Shown piece by piece: positions 1-8,758 of a stretch of 64,000 bases of DNA. Every line of letters starts with the position of its first letter. The stretch's first letter is position 1. Made by a program: the position numbers and the translations under genes. Source of the DNA: Janibacter corallicola NBRC 107790. Its GTDB lineage: Bacteria; Actinomycetota; Actinomycetes; Actinomycetales; Dermatophilaceae. Location of the stretch: the NCBI RefSeq assembly GCF_001570965.1, contig NZ_BCSR01000009.1, positions 30,511-94,510 of the forward strand, read 5' to 3'. The notes beneath the pieces are model-generated. The model saw only the letters and a list, made by a program, of their open reading frames with translations, did not search any database and had not been told where the DNA came from.

Positions 1-930
1 AGAAGCGACTACGTCGAGGCGGCATTCGGCGCCGCCATCTCCCTCGGGGCCCACGTCATGTCCGTGACGGTGCCGTCGGGGATCCCCGCTCCGACGCCGG
101 CCACGCACACCGGCTCCGGACCCGGTCTGGTGTCGGTCCTGGAGGACACGGTGGCCCAGGAGCTGCTCGCGAAGGCGGACCTCGTCCTCGACCTCACGCG
201 AGAGGGCTTCATCCACGCCCCCGTCCAGCAGGAGATCCTCCAAGCAGGCACACGGATCCTCTTCGTCTGCGACGCACCGGACGTCCTGACCCGCAACATG
301 CCCCGGGCGGAGGACAAGGACGACGTGCTCGCCGCGGTCGACGCGGTGCGCTCCGCCACGGAGATGACCGTCACCTCCAGGCACGGCACCGACCTGCGTG
401 CGGACCTGACCGACTGTCACCCCGGCTACCAGACCGGTTTTGCCGACGATCCGGGACGATGGGACCACTGGCCCTCCAAGATGTGCCTCTTCTGGCCCGA
501 GGCGCCGACCGGGCGCATCGTCCTGGCTCCCGGCGACATCCTGCTGCCCTTCAAGGAGTACGTCCGCGAGGAAGTCGTGCTCGAGGTCGACGAGGGGCAC
601 ATCGAGTCGATCCGCGGGGGCGCCGACGCTCGCACGTTGGAGACCTTCATGGCCGACTGCGACGACACGTGGGCCAGGTACACCTCCCACATGGGGTGGG
701 GCCTGATGAAGAGCGCGGACTGGTTCGCGACGGCGATGTACGGCAAGCACGAGATCATGGGCATGGAGGCCAGGGCATTCGCCGGAAACTTCCTCTGGTC
801 GACCGGACCGCAGCCGTTCCTCGGTCGTGACTCCCACGCCCACCTGGACATCGCCATGCGTGACTGCACCGTGGCGCTCGACGGCCGCACGGTTGTCGCC
901 GACGGGGCCCTGGCGGCCCGAGAGGGATGA
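1..930 (+). CDS. nicX: 2,5-dihydroxypyridine 5,6-dioxygenase-like protein (NicX-type), 5'-truncated by the window edge
   Basis: The reading frame is open from base 1, so the N-terminus lies outside the window; ATG 58 is internal. The visible part resembles the C-terminal region of NicX, the mononuclear iron dioxygenase that opens 2,5-dihydroxypyridine to N-formylmaleamate; the fold is shared with M29 aminopeptidases. Near the C-terminus a conserved block has the order GKHE, FLWSTGPQP, then DSHAHLD at 829-849; in NicX an H-x-D pair at this place binds iron. The stop overlaps the start of the following flavin monooxygenase gene, so the two are probably co-translated. The overall match and the monooxygenase neighbour support a pyridine-ring cleavage role. 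A metallopeptidase-like enzyme for another ring substrate is the alternative. Confidence 0.72.
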   Translation, partial: RSDYVEAAFGAAISLGAHVMSVTVPSGIPAPTPATHTGSGPGLVSVLEDTVAQELLAKADLVLDLTREGFIHAPVQQEILQAGTRILFVCDAPDVLTRNMPRAEDKDDVLAAVDAVRSATEMTVTSRHGTDLRADLTDCHPGYQTGFADDPGRWDHWPSKMCLFWPEAPTGRIVLAPGDILLPFKEYVREEVVLEVDEGHIESIRGGADARTLETFMADCDDTWARYTSHMGWGLMKSADWFATAMYGKHEIMGMEARAFAGNFLWSTGPQPFLGRDSHAHLDIAMRDCTVALDGRTVVADGALAAREG

Positions 931-2192
931 ACATGAGCGAACAGACGAACATCGACGTGGTCGTCGCCGGTGGCGGAATCGGAGGACTGGCCACGGCCGC
1001 TGCCCTGAGGTTGCACGGCTGCCGGGTCACCGTCCTCGAGCAGGCCCCACGACTCGGCGAGATCGGTGCCGGGCTGCAGATCGGGCCCAACGCCTCCCGC
1101 ATCCTCTATCGGCTCGGCATGGGCGAGGGACTGGACGCGGCGGCGCTGGTCGTCGAGGAGTCCGTCCGTCGCCGCTGGAGCACGGGCGAGATCCTGACGA
1201 AGACCACGCTGGGGACACAGGCTCGGCACAAGTTCGGAGCTCCCTATCTCCACCTCCACCGGGCCGACCTCCACCAGATCCTCCTGGAGGGAGCCACCCG
1301 GGCAGACGGCCCGGGTGAGCCGGTCACCGTGGAGATCGCCACTCGGGTCGTGGGAGTCGATGACGCCGGAACGGCCCGTCCCACGGTCCGCACGGAGGAC
1401 GGTCGGGTCTTCCCCGCGGACGTCGTCATCGGAGCCGACGGCATCAACTCGGCCGTGCGTGGCGCAGTCGATGCGCCCTCGGCGATCGTGCAGAGCGGGG
1501 ACATGGCCTACCGGACCCTCATCCCGGCCGAGCCGGTCCTCCAGGACCCCGCCACGCGATGGATCTTCGACTGGCCGGCCGCGAACTTCTGGCTCGGCCA
1601 CCAGCGTCACGTCGTCATGTACCCGGTGCGGGACATGAGCTTCGTCAACGTCGTCGCCGTCGTGCCGGTCACCGAGCACGTGCGCGCCGAGGACCGGGCG
1701 CTGGTCCCGGCCGAGGAGATGCGACGTCAGTACGACGGGTGGGACCCCCGACTGACTCGGTTGCTCGCCTGCTCCGAGGAGCAGGTCATGGCATGGGCGC
1801 TGAACTACCAGGACCCCTTCAGCCGGTGGAGCAGCGGGCACGTGGCCCTTCTCGGCGACGCCTGCCACTCGATGCTTCCCTACTTCTCCCAGGGGGCGTC
1901 CCAGGCGATCGAGGACGGGGCCGTCGTCGCGGAGGAGCTCGCGAAGGCGGTACGAGGCGAGCAGTTCATCGACGAGGCCCTGCTGCACTACAGCGACCGT
2001 CGCGCCGAGAGGGCAGCGGTGGTCCAGCAGGGCGCCGTGGGCAATCGGCAGCTCTTCCACCTCCCCGACGGGCCCGACCAACGGGACCGCGACCGGCGGT
2101 TCCGGGAGAACCACAAGGAGTCGAACGTGTCCTTCGACTGGATCTACTCCGGCACCCCCCTCGAGGACGATGCGTCGCTGCTGACGGCGTAG
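927..2192 (+). CDS. Class A FAD-dependent aromatic monooxygenase (salicylate / 6-hydroxynicotinate hydroxylase family)
   Basis: This is a single-component NAD(P)H and FAD monooxygenase that would hydroxylate an aromatic acid, possibly with decarboxylation. The dinucleotide motif GGGIGG is at residues 15-20, a GADG motif is mid-protein and the FAD-binding GDACHSM block is near residues 308-315. The length of 421 residues is normal for the family. ATG 927 overlaps the upstream dioxygenase stop by 4 bases; ATG 933, six bases after a GAGAGGG sequence, is an equally good start. The protein is clearly different from the NicC-like enzyme at 5649-6758 and its C-terminus resembles 3-hydroxybenzoate/salicylate hydroxylases. 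It probably feeds the NicX-like dioxygenase; the substrate is inferred, not shown. Confidence 0.8.
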   Translation: MNMSEQTNIDVVVAGGGIGGLATAAALRLHGCRVTVLEQAPRLGEIGAGLQIGPNASRILYRLGMGEGLDAAALVVEESVRRRWSTGEILTKTTLGTQARHKFGAPYLHLHRADLHQILLEGATRADGPGEPVTVEIATRVVGVDDAGTARPTVRTEDGRVFPADVVIGADGINSAVRGAVDAPSAIVQSGDMAYRTLIPAEPVLQDPATRWIFDWPAANFWLGHQRHVVMYPVRDMSFVNVVAVVPVTEHVRAEDRALVPAEEMRRQYDGWDPRLTRLLACSEEQVMAWALNYQDPFSRWSSGHVALLGDACHSMLPYFSQGASQAIEDGAVVAEELAKAVRGEQFIDEALLHYSDRRAERAAVVQQGAVGNRQLFHLPDGPDQRDRDRRFRENHKESNVSFDWIYSGTPLEDDASLLTA

Positions 2193-2219
2193 AGAAGTCG
2201 GATCGACAAAGGAGTCGTG

Positions 2220-3242
2220 ATGAGCATCATTCGCAGAAGGAGATCATCCTTCGTCGCCGTCGGGGCCGCCGTCGCCTTGTTGGGGGCGTCGGCCTGCTCC
2301 AGCAACGCACCGGCCGTGGGGGAGGACGGAGAGCCGATCGTGCGCTTCTCCGGCCTCCCCGACCCCGCCCCACTTCCGGTGATCGTCATGCAGGAGGAGG
2401 GGTTGGACGAGAAGTACGGGTTCGAGGCCGACTTCGTGGAGATCGACCCGGACGTCTCGACGACCTCGTTCCTCATGGGAGAGAGCGACATCGCGGTCGA
2501 CCAGGATGCCGTGTCCTCCTCGATCGCGAACAACCAGGGCCATGACGTCGTCTCCTTCTACCCCGCACTGGCCAACACGGCGTCGATCGTGGCAGCGCCG
2601 GGTAGTGGCATCACCGGGCCCGAAGACCTCGTGGGGAAGCGGGTCGGCCACTTCGGCATGGACTCGGGGACGACCCAGGCGCTGAGCGTGTCACTGAAGC
2701 GGGCCCACGACATCGATGTCTCCGACTTCGAGCTCGTGCAGTCCGCTCCGGCTTCCCTGCCGCAACTCCTGGCCAGCGGCGAGGTCGACGCGATCTTCGA
2801 CTACGAGCCGTACAGCGCCAATGCCATCAAGCTCACCGGCGGTGAGTACGTCTTCCAAGTCACTCCCTACTGGGAGAAGGCGACGGGGTGGTCGCCGGCA
2901 CTCGCGATGCTGACAGCACGCCGGGACTGGCTCGCCGACAACCCGGATCTGTCGCGCGACGTCCTCAAGGCGTGGAAGGAGGCCGAGGCGCTGGTCGCCG
3001 ACTCCGACTACACGATGTTCCTCGAAGAGCCCTACGCGAGCTTCCTCGATCGCGACTCCAAGGAGGAGCTGCGCACCCTGGCCGACTACTGCGACCGGCT
3101 GGAGTGCTACACGGCCAGCTGGGACACGTCTGACGTCAAGAAGCAGAACGCCTACCTCGACCGGATGGTCGACCAGGGCATGCTCGAGGCCGTCCCGAAG
3201 AACGAGCCGACGGCGACGCTGGAGCAGGTGGTGGGCCCATGA
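2220..3242 (+). CDS. ABC transporter substrate-binding lipoprotein, NitT/TauT (NMT1/THI5-like) family
   Basis: This is the extracellular binding lipoprotein of the first importer. It has an N-terminal RRRR stretch, a hydrophobic core and a lipobox ending ASAC followed by SSN, so it should be lipid-anchored. The rest is a periplasmic-binding fold of the NMT1/THI5-like type, with a dense acidic content and no internal repeats. GTG 2217 and ATG 2220 are both in frame; ATG 2220 is preferred because AAAGGAG lies five bases upstream. The gene overlaps the permease gene by 4 bases. Members bind nitrate, sulfonates, pyrimidine precursors or aromatic acids; the flanking ring hydroxylase and dioxygenase make an aromatic or pyridine acid the likeliest ligand. 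Confidence 0.8.
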   Translation: MSIIRRRRSSFVAVGAAVALLGASACSSNAPAVGEDGEPIVRFSGLPDPAPLPVIVMQEEGLDEKYGFEADFVEIDPDVSTTSFLMGESDIAVDQDAVSSSIANNQGHDVVSFYPALANTASIVAAPGSGITGPEDLVGKRVGHFGMDSGTTQALSVSLKRAHDIDVSDFELVQSAPASLPQLLASGEVDAIFDYEPYSANAIKLTGGEYVFQVTPYWEKATGWSPALAMLTARRDWLADNPDLSRDVLKAWKEAEALVADSDYTMFLEEPYASFLDRDSKEELRTLADYCDRLECYTASWDTSDVKKQNAYLDRMVDQGMLEAVPKNEPTATLEQVVGP

Positions 3243-4048
3243 CGACCCTCTCGCTCCCCTCGACAGCTGCTCGGTCGAACCGGTCCGATCCGCGCCGGAG
3301 ACGCCGACGCATCCAGGCCCTGCTGTCCGCCACGGGCTTCTTCTCCCTCCTGCTCGCGTGGTGGCTCCTCGGCGACGCAACCAGGTTCCTTCCCGGGATC
3401 GGGGAGGTGCTGCGCACCTTCCCCGAGTTCCTCTCCAGCACCCTCGTCTGGCGGGAGGTGTGGGTGACGACGATCCGCGTCGTCGGATCCTTGGCCCTCG
3501 CCTTCGTCCTGGCCGGCGCGGTCGCCATGATCATGGTCCGCAGCCGGTTCTGGGGCCGGGTGCTCTCGGCATACGTGGCCGTGGCCACCGCAGTGCCCAG
3601 CACGATCCTTGCCCTGATCGCACTCTTCATCTTCCGCAAGTCCGATGCCGGCGTGATCTTCGTCGTGGTCGTGACGACACTGCCCTTCATCACCGTGCTG
3701 CTGCACGAGGGACTGCTGGCCACGAGTGCCTCGCTCTCGGAGATGAGCACGGTCTACCGGATCCGCGGGGTGGACCTGGTGCGGCACGTGCTGCTGCCGC
3801 AGGTCACCCCCTACGCGTTCACCGCTCTGCGCAACGAGTACGCCCACGCGTGGAAGGTCGTCGTCCTCGCGGAGCTCTTCATCATCAACAGCGGGATGGG
3901 TTGGCAGTTCTCCCAGGCCTTCGACCGGTTCCAGCTGGTCCCGGTCATGCACTGGCTGCTGGTCTTCATGCTCCTGCTGCTGGCCACCGAGTATCTGATC
4001 ATTCGCCCGCTCGAAGCGCGGGTGCTCCGTTGGAAGGACAAGTCATGA
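3239..4048 (+). CDS. ABC transporter permease, NitT/TauT family (first importer)
   Basis: This integral membrane subunit has about six hydrophobic segments and a cytoplasmic coupling loop with the BPD-transport EAA-type sequence around residues 160-190 (YRIRGVDLVRHVLLPQ). Its length, 269 residues, is typical of SsuC/TauC-type permeases. ATG 3239 overlaps the binding-protein stop by 4 bases, and its own stop overlaps the ATPase start at 4045. A second, different permease follows at 4863, so this importer probably uses a heterodimeric membrane domain rather than the usual homodimer. Confidence 0.82.
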   Translation: MTTLSLPSTAARSNRSDPRRRRRRIQALLSATGFFSLLLAWWLLGDATRFLPGIGEVLRTFPEFLSSTLVWREVWVTTIRVVGSLALAFVLAGAVAMIMVRSRFWGRVLSAYVAVATAVPSTILALIALFIFRKSDAGVIFVVVVTTLPFITVLLHEGLLATSASLSEMSTVYRIRGVDLVRHVLLPQVTPYAFTALRNEYAHAWKVVVLAELFIINSGMGWQFSQAFDRFQLVPVMHWLLVFMLLLLATEYLIIRPLEARVLRWKDKS

Positions 4049-4866
4049 CTGTGCAGGACGCAGGCTCCATCACCAGGGAAGAAGCACTCGTCACCGTCGA
4101 CGACGTCTCGATCGGGTACTCCGAGAAGGTCGCCGTGGAGAAGGTCGACCTGTCGGTGCAGCCCGGTGAGTTCGTGTCGATCATCGGCCCGAGTGGCTGC
4201 GGCAAGTCCACCTTGCTCCACCTGTTGTCGGGTCTGAACGAACCGCTGCGTGGCCGTGTCTCCGTGCGCGGAGTCGACTCCACCGGCTCGATGGGAGGTG
4301 CGCTGAAGGTCGGCTACGTCTTCCAGGACCACCGGTTGCTGCCCTGGCGCACCGTCGCCCAGAACCTCGACATCGCGATGAAGAATGCCGCCGTGCCCCA
4401 GGAGGAGTGGGCGCAGCGACGGTCCCGTTACCTCTCCCTCCTGCGGGTCGCCGACCACGAGGGCTCCTTCCCGCTCCGCCTCTCGGGTGGTCAGCGGCAG
4501 CGCGTGTCGATCGCCCGGGCGATGGCCGTGAGCCCGGACATCGTCCTCATGGACGAGCCCTTCAGCGGGCTGGACGAGGTGACCGCGCGGTCGATCCGTC
4601 GGGAGCTCGACGCATCCAGGCAGCGCCAGGACCCGGCCACGGTCTTCGTGACCCACTCCATCCGGGAGGCGCTCTACCTGTCCGACCGGGTGGTGATGCT
4701 CAGCCGCGGTCCCGCGCACGTCATCAAGGAGATCGTCGTGGACATCCCCAGGCCACGGGCCTACGACGACGAGACGATCGTCGATCTGGAGAAGACGATC
4801 GTCGACGAGGTGCTCGAGCAGTGGGAGGACACTGCCGTCCCGGCGCCGGCAGGGGGCACGGCATGA
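4045..4866 (+). CDS. ABC transporter ATP-binding protein, NitT/TauT family (first importer)
   Basis: This nucleotide-binding subunit powers the importer. The Walker A motif GPSGCGKST starts at residue 48, the signature LSGGQRQR is near residue 147, Walker B (VLMDEP) near 168 and the switch histidine in VFVTHS follows. At 273 residues it matches SsuB/TauB-type ATPases. The start at ATG 4045 overlaps the permease stop and the end overlaps the second permease at 4863, which marks a translationally coupled four-gene transporter operon of order SBP-permease-ATPase-permease. Confidence 0.87.
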   Translation: MTVQDAGSITREEALVTVDDVSIGYSEKVAVEKVDLSVQPGEFVSIIGPSGCGKSTLLHLLSGLNEPLRGRVSVRGVDSTGSMGGALKVGYVFQDHRLLPWRTVAQNLDIAMKNAAVPQEEWAQRRSRYLSLLRVADHEGSFPLRLSGGQRQRVSIARAMAVSPDIVLMDEPFSGLDEVTARSIRRELDASRQRQDPATVFVTHSIREALYLSDRVVMLSRGPAHVIKEIVVDIPRPRAYDDETIVDLEKTIVDEVLEQWEDTAVPAPAGGTA

Positions 4867-5636
4867 CGGCGTTGCCGGCTGGAGCCGGCCGCGGCATTGG
4901 TCGAGGGGCCCTGCGGACGGGGAGCGCATGGGCCGTGGCCGTGCTGCTCGCGCTGGTCGCGTGGGAGACGTTGAGTCACTTCACCCAGCCATGGGTCCCG
5001 TCCCTCGCGGAGGTGGCGAGGAGCACCGGAGACGTTCTCACGAGCTCGGGCACCGTGGCCGAGGCCGCGGTCACCCTGCGCAGGGTGGCGCTCGTGACTG
5101 CGGGGTCGATCCTCATCGGGGTCGCGCTCGGTGTGCTCGCCGGCTTCTCCTGGCAGGTTCGGGCGCTCGTTCGTCCGGTGCTCGTCATCGGCCTGGCCAT
5201 CCCCGACCTCGTGTACCTGATCATGGCGACACTCGTCCTCGGCGCGGCCGAGTCCTCGGGAGTCGTTGCCATGACGATCGCGATCATCCCGCTGGTGACC
5301 AACGCCGTACAGGGGTCCGTCCTCTCGAGGGATGCGGGCCTGGACGAGATGGCCAGGACATACCGGTTCACCGGGGTGGACTATGCGCGACACGTCGTCC
5401 TCGAGCAGCTCAAGCCAGCCCTGGCGGCAGCCGTCAAGACGGGGTTCGCCTTCTCCTGGAAGCTCATCGTGCTCATGGAGGCACTGACGATGCCCGACGG
5501 TGTCGGGGCGCGCATCTACGAGGGATTCCGCTACCTGCGGCCCCAGGACATGCTGGCCTGGGCGCTGGTCTTCATCGTGGTGATGAAGCTCGTGGAACCG
5601 TTGTTGGTGCTGCCGTTCCGGTCCAAGCGGTACTGA
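4863..5636 (+). CDS. ABC transporter permease, NitT/TauT family (second permease of first importer)
   Basis: This 257-residue polytopic protein has an N-terminal transmembrane segment (residues about 15-35) and an EAA-like loop YRFTGVDYARHVVLEQ near residue 163. It is the last gene of the first importer operon and converges on the NicC-like gene, with 12 bases between stop codons and no evident terminator. Sequence differences from the permease at 3239 suggest a heterodimer, not a recent duplication. Confidence 0.8.
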   Translation: MTALPAGAGRGIGRGALRTGSAWAVAVLLALVAWETLSHFTQPWVPSLAEVARSTGDVLTSSGTVAEAAVTLRRVALVTAGSILIGVALGVLAGFSWQVRALVRPVLVIGLAIPDLVYLIMATLVLGAAESSGVVAMTIAIIPLVTNAVQGSVLSRDAGLDEMARTYRFTGVDYARHVVLEQLKPALAAAVKTGFAFSWKLIVLMEALTMPDGVGARIYEGFRYLRPQDMLAWALVFIVVMKLVEPLLVLPFRSKRY

Positions 5637-5648
5637 CCGACGCGTGGG

Positions 5649-6758
5649 TCAGACCGCGACGGTCCAGGCGTCGTAGGCGTAGACCCAGTCGGCGTTCCCG
5701 CCCTCCTTGAGCCACTCGTTGCCGCGGGAGCCGACCTGGATCTGCGCAGTGCGCTCCCGCCGGAGGTCCTCGTACCGGCGCAACCCGTCGGGCGAACCGT
5801 GTGCGGCCAGGTTCCGCGCGAGCACGACGGCGTCCTCGATGGCCTGCCCCGCCCCCTGGGCCATGAAGGGCATCATCGGGTGGGCTGCGTCACCGAGGAG
5901 GGTCATGCCCCCTTCGCCCCAGGTGGTGAGCGGGTCCCGGACGTACAGCGCCGAGATGAGGACGTCGTCGCAGGCCTCGAGGAGGGCGCGGGCGTCCTCG
6001 TGGAAGTCCCCATAGGCCGCCCGCACGTCCTCGATGCGGCCCGGTGTCGTCCAGGACTCCTCGGACCACGCCTCCCGGCCCTCGGTGGCGAAGACGAAGG
6101 TCTCCTCGCCCCGGGTGAGCGGGAAGGTGACGATCTGGGTGTAGCGGTCCTTCCCCCAGAACTTGGTGAAGCAGTCGATGTCCGGAAGGTCGGCGACCCG
6201 CTCCGTGGGGACGACCCCGCGGTAGGCGACGGTCCCGGTGAACTCGGGGTGCTCCGCACCGAGGATGCTGCGCCGGACGGCCGAGTGGATCCCGTCCGCG
6301 CCGACGACGACGTCCGCCTCCTCGCTGCTGCCGTCGGCGAAACGCAGGGTGACACCGGAGTCGGTCGCCTCGCAGCCCTCGAGGGCATGCCCCAGTCGGA
6401 CGGTGTCTTCCCCGACCGCGCCCTCGAGCGCAGTCATCAGATCGGCGCGGTGGATGGTCAGCTGCGGTGCGCCGTAGGCCTCCTCGGCGGCATCCGACAT
6501 CGGCAGGCGCGAGGTCACCTCGCCGGTGTAGCCGTCGCGGCTGATGCGAAAGCGGGGCCGAGCGGCCTCGGCGCGGAGTGCCTCCCCGACCCCCAGCGGG
6601 TCGAGGGCGCGCACGGCGTTGGGGGTGAGGTTGATGTCGGCCCCGACCCGTCCGAAGGTCGGCGTCTTCTCGTGGACGGTGGCGTCCAGTCCCTCCCTGC
6701 GCAGCGCGAGGGCAAGTGTCAGCCCTCCGATGCCGCCACCGATGATCGCGATTCGCAT
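5649..6758 (-). CDS. nicC: 6-hydroxynicotinate 3-monooxygenase-like FAD monooxygenase (NicC-type)
   Basis: NicC converts 6-hydroxynicotinate to 2,5-dihydroxypyridine using FAD and NADH. This protein has GGGIGG at residues 7-12, a GADGIHS motif mid-protein and the GDAAHPM block at about 289-295, followed by MAQGAGQAIEDA. Its C-terminal end, with GNADWVYAYDAW, closely follows the end of Pseudomonas NicC as I remember it (DPAWVYGYD). The start at ATG 6758 has AAGGAG seven bases upstream; a longer open frame upstream has no ribosome site. It is divergent from the second importer, and the shared 217-base region holds an operator-like element. Its product is the substrate of the NicX-like protein at 1-930, so the two probably act in sequence. 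Another 2- or 6-hydroxypyridine acid remains possible. Confidence 0.72.
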   Translation of the reverse strand: MRIAIIGGGIGGLTLALALRREGLDATVHEKTPTFGRVGADINLTPNAVRALDPLGVGEALRAEAARPRFRISRDGYTGEVTSRLPMSDAAEEAYGAPQLTIHRADLMTALEGAVGEDTVRLGHALEGCEATDSGVTLRFADGSSEEADVVVGADGIHSAVRRSILGAEHPEFTGTVAYRGVVPTERVADLPDIDCFTKFWGKDRYTQIVTFPLTRGEETFVFATEGREAWSEESWTTPGRIEDVRAAYGDFHEDARALLEACDDVLISALYVRDPLTTWGEGGMTLLGDAAHPMMPFMAQGAGQAIEDAVVLARNLAAHGSPDGLRRYEDLRRERTAQIQVGSRGNEWLKEGGNADWVYAYDAWTVAV

Positions 6759-6975
6759 GAGGCTTCTCCTTCGGACAGACGTCGTCGTCGCATCTCTTGA
6801 CTCTCGGGTGCTGGCCCCGGCGAAGCCCCTGACCGCCCTCCCGGGCGGCTGGTCCGGGCCGTCCACCGCACTGCTGTCGGCGATGGGCCGTGCCTCTTGA
6901 CCGTCGGGCCTCGATGCTCCACGATAACTTATAAGCAAATAGTTGAGCACAAAGATGTGACCGAAGGGACCCCCG
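6759..6975. promoter_or_regulatory. Divergent regulatory region between nicC-like gene and second importer
   Basis: This 217-base gap carries the control signals for both directions. TTGACC at 6897-6902 and CACGAT at 6920-6925 are 17 bases apart and could be the rightward promoter. The AT-rich stretch around 6923-6956 contains the palindrome CTTATAAG (6928-6935) and TTGAG-CA-CAAAG (6943-6954), a version of the operator-like element seen at four other places in the island. Regulation by a MarR protein is inferred. Confidence 0.45.
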
Positions 6976-7944
6976 ATGAAGACGACTCGCATGGTGGCAG
7001 CCGCCGGAGCAGTGAGTGTGGCCCTGGCGTTGGCAGGTTGCGGTGGCGAGAGCGACGCGACCGCCGAGACCGACGGCACCCTGGAGAAGACGGATGTGAC
7101 GGTCGGCTCGCTGCCGCTCGCGGACTACGCCGCCCTCTACTGGGCCAAGGAGAAGGGCTTCTTCGAGGACGAGGGCCTGAACGTGACCATCAAGCCGGTC
7201 CAGGGTGGCCCTGCCGGCATCCAGAAGGCCGTCTCCGGTGAGTTGGACTTCACCAACTCGACCCCCTTCGGCACGGCCATGGCGGTCGACTCGGGACTCC
7301 CGATCCGCTCGGTCGTGCTGACGAGCGCGCTGGCGGACAACGGCCTGGGCGTCTTCGTGCCCAAGTCCTCGCCGATCAAGGACATCAAGGACCTCGACGG
7401 CAAGTCGCTCGGTATCAACACGACGAAGAACATGGGGGACATCACCTTCAACAACCTCGTCGAGAGCAAGGGCCTCGATGTGAAGCCGAAGTGGGTCGAG
7501 GTCCCCTTCTCCGAGATGATCAGCGGGGTCAAGGCGAAGTCGATCGACGCCGGCTACATGCCCGAGCCCTTCATGTCGGGTGCCCGTGACGCCGGCCTGC
7601 GCCAGGTCGCCGACCTCACCGACGGGCCCAACAAGGGACTGGCGGGGTCGACGTACGTGGCCGGTCAGAAGTTCCTCGACGACAACCCCGACACGGCGGC
7701 GGCCTTCGCGCGAGCGATGTACAAGGCCGGCGGCGACCTCGAGAAGCACGAGGACGAGGCACGCGACTGGCTGCCGACCATCGCCGAGCTGGACGAGTCC
7801 GTTGCGAAGAACATGCCGCTGCCGACGTACTACGGCGCCATGGACAAGGAGGCCTACACCAAGGCCGTCGACATCCTCAAGGACCAGAACCTCGTCAAGG
7901 ACGACCTGGACGTCGACTCGACGCTCTGGGCCGCCAAGAAGTGA
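6976..7944 (+). CDS. ABC transporter substrate-binding lipoprotein, NitT/TauT family (second importer)
   Basis: This 322-residue binding protein starts at ATG 6976 with a lipoprotein signal; the lipobox ends ALAGC near residue 22 and is followed by GGES. The mature part has the NMT1-like pattern: YAALYWAKEKGFFEDEGL close to the N-terminus, a segment judging whether the ligand is bound around residues 80-110, and a helical C-terminal third. It is first in an operon with two permeases, an ATPase and an aspartate-dehydrogenase-like gene. The divergent neighbour is the NicC-like hydroxylase, so a pyridine carboxylate is a reasonable ligand guess. Confidence 0.82.
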   Translation: MKTTRMVAAAGAVSVALALAGCGGESDATAETDGTLEKTDVTVGSLPLADYAALYWAKEKGFFEDEGLNVTIKPVQGGPAGIQKAVSGELDFTNSTPFGTAMAVDSGLPIRSVVLTSALADNGLGVFVPKSSPIKDIKDLDGKSLGINTTKNMGDITFNNLVESKGLDVKPKWVEVPFSEMISGVKAKSIDAGYMPEPFMSGARDAGLRQVADLTDGPNKGLAGSTYVAGQKFLDDNPDTAAAFARAMYKAGGDLEKHEDEARDWLPTIAELDESVAKNMPLPTYYGAMDKEAYTKAVDILKDQNLVKDDLDVDSTLWAAKK

Positions 7945-7969
7945 GCGAGTCCTCGAAACGGAGGTCCGG

Positions 7970-8758
7970 ATGAAACTCATCCACGAACCCATGGACGGGC
8001 GCCGCCAGGCAGTCCTCGGCGTTCTCGGCGTCGTCGGGGTGGCCGCGGTGGTCGAGCTGCTCATGCGCACCGTCGTCACGAAGCCCGGCCTGCCCGTCCC
8101 GAGCCGCATCGTCGGCAGCCTCGGAGAGCTCTTCTCCGACGGGACCTTCTGGGAGGCCGTGGGCTTCACCATGGCCGAGTGGATGATCGCGCTGCTGATG
8201 GCGACGGTCGTCGGGGTCCTCGTCGGTGCCGCCATGGGCGCGTCCACGGCTGCGAAGATCACCTTCACCCTGCCGGTCGAGGCCTTCCGGGTGCTCCCGT
8301 CGATCGCCCTCGGCCCCATCCTCGTGCTCCTGCTGGGCAACGGGATGCTGCCGCTGTCGATCACCGTCGCGCTGGCCTGTGTCTGGCCCATCCTGCTCAA
8401 CACCATGTACGCGGTGCAGGGTGCCGACACGACCGCCATCCAGACCGCCGAGTCCTTCGGGCTCACCCGGGTGCAGGTCGTGCGGCGGGTCATCGTGCCG
8501 AGCGCCCTGCCCTTCGCCTTCACCGGGGTGCGGGTGGCGGCCTCGATCGGTCTGATCGTCGCCGTGTCGGCGGAGCTCCTCGTCGGTGGTGGCAGCGGGA
8601 TCGGCGGATACATCCTCGTCGGGAGCGCCAACGCCACCAATCTCGACCTCGTCTATGCCGCGACGCTCGTGGCCGGCGTGCTGGGCGTGCTCGTCTCGCT
8701 CGCGATGTCCGCCGTCGACGTCGTCGTCTTCGACTGGAAGAAGGGACTGGCCCAGTGA
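7970..8758 (+). CDS. ABC transporter permease, NitT/TauT family (second importer, permease 1)
   Basis: This 262-residue membrane protein has about six hydrophobic segments and an EAA-type loop (AESFGLTRVQVVRRVIVP) near residues 160-180. ATG 7970 has GGAGG upstream. The stop overlaps GTG 8755 of the next permease gene in a GTGA junction, so the two subunits are probably made in equal amounts and pair as a heterodimer. Confidence 0.82.
   Translation: MKLIHEPMDGRRQAVLGVLGVVGVAAVVELLMRTVVTKPGLPVPSRIVGSLGELFSDGTFWEAVGFTMAEWMIALLMATVVGVLVGAAMGASTAAKITFTLPVEAFRVLPSIALGPILVLLLGNGMLPLSITVALACVWPILLNTMYAVQGADTTAIQTAESFGLTRVQVVRRVIVPSALPFAFTGVRVAASIGLIVAVSAELLVGGGSGIGGYILVGSANATNLDLVYAATLVAGVLGVLVSLAMSAVDVVVFDWKKGLAQ

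Noticed and set aside
5890..8640. Very long open frame on the minus strand across nicC, the divergent promoter and the second importer
   Set aside because: It is antisense to well-supported genes, is arginine- and proline-rich, and has no family match; such frames are expected at this GC content.
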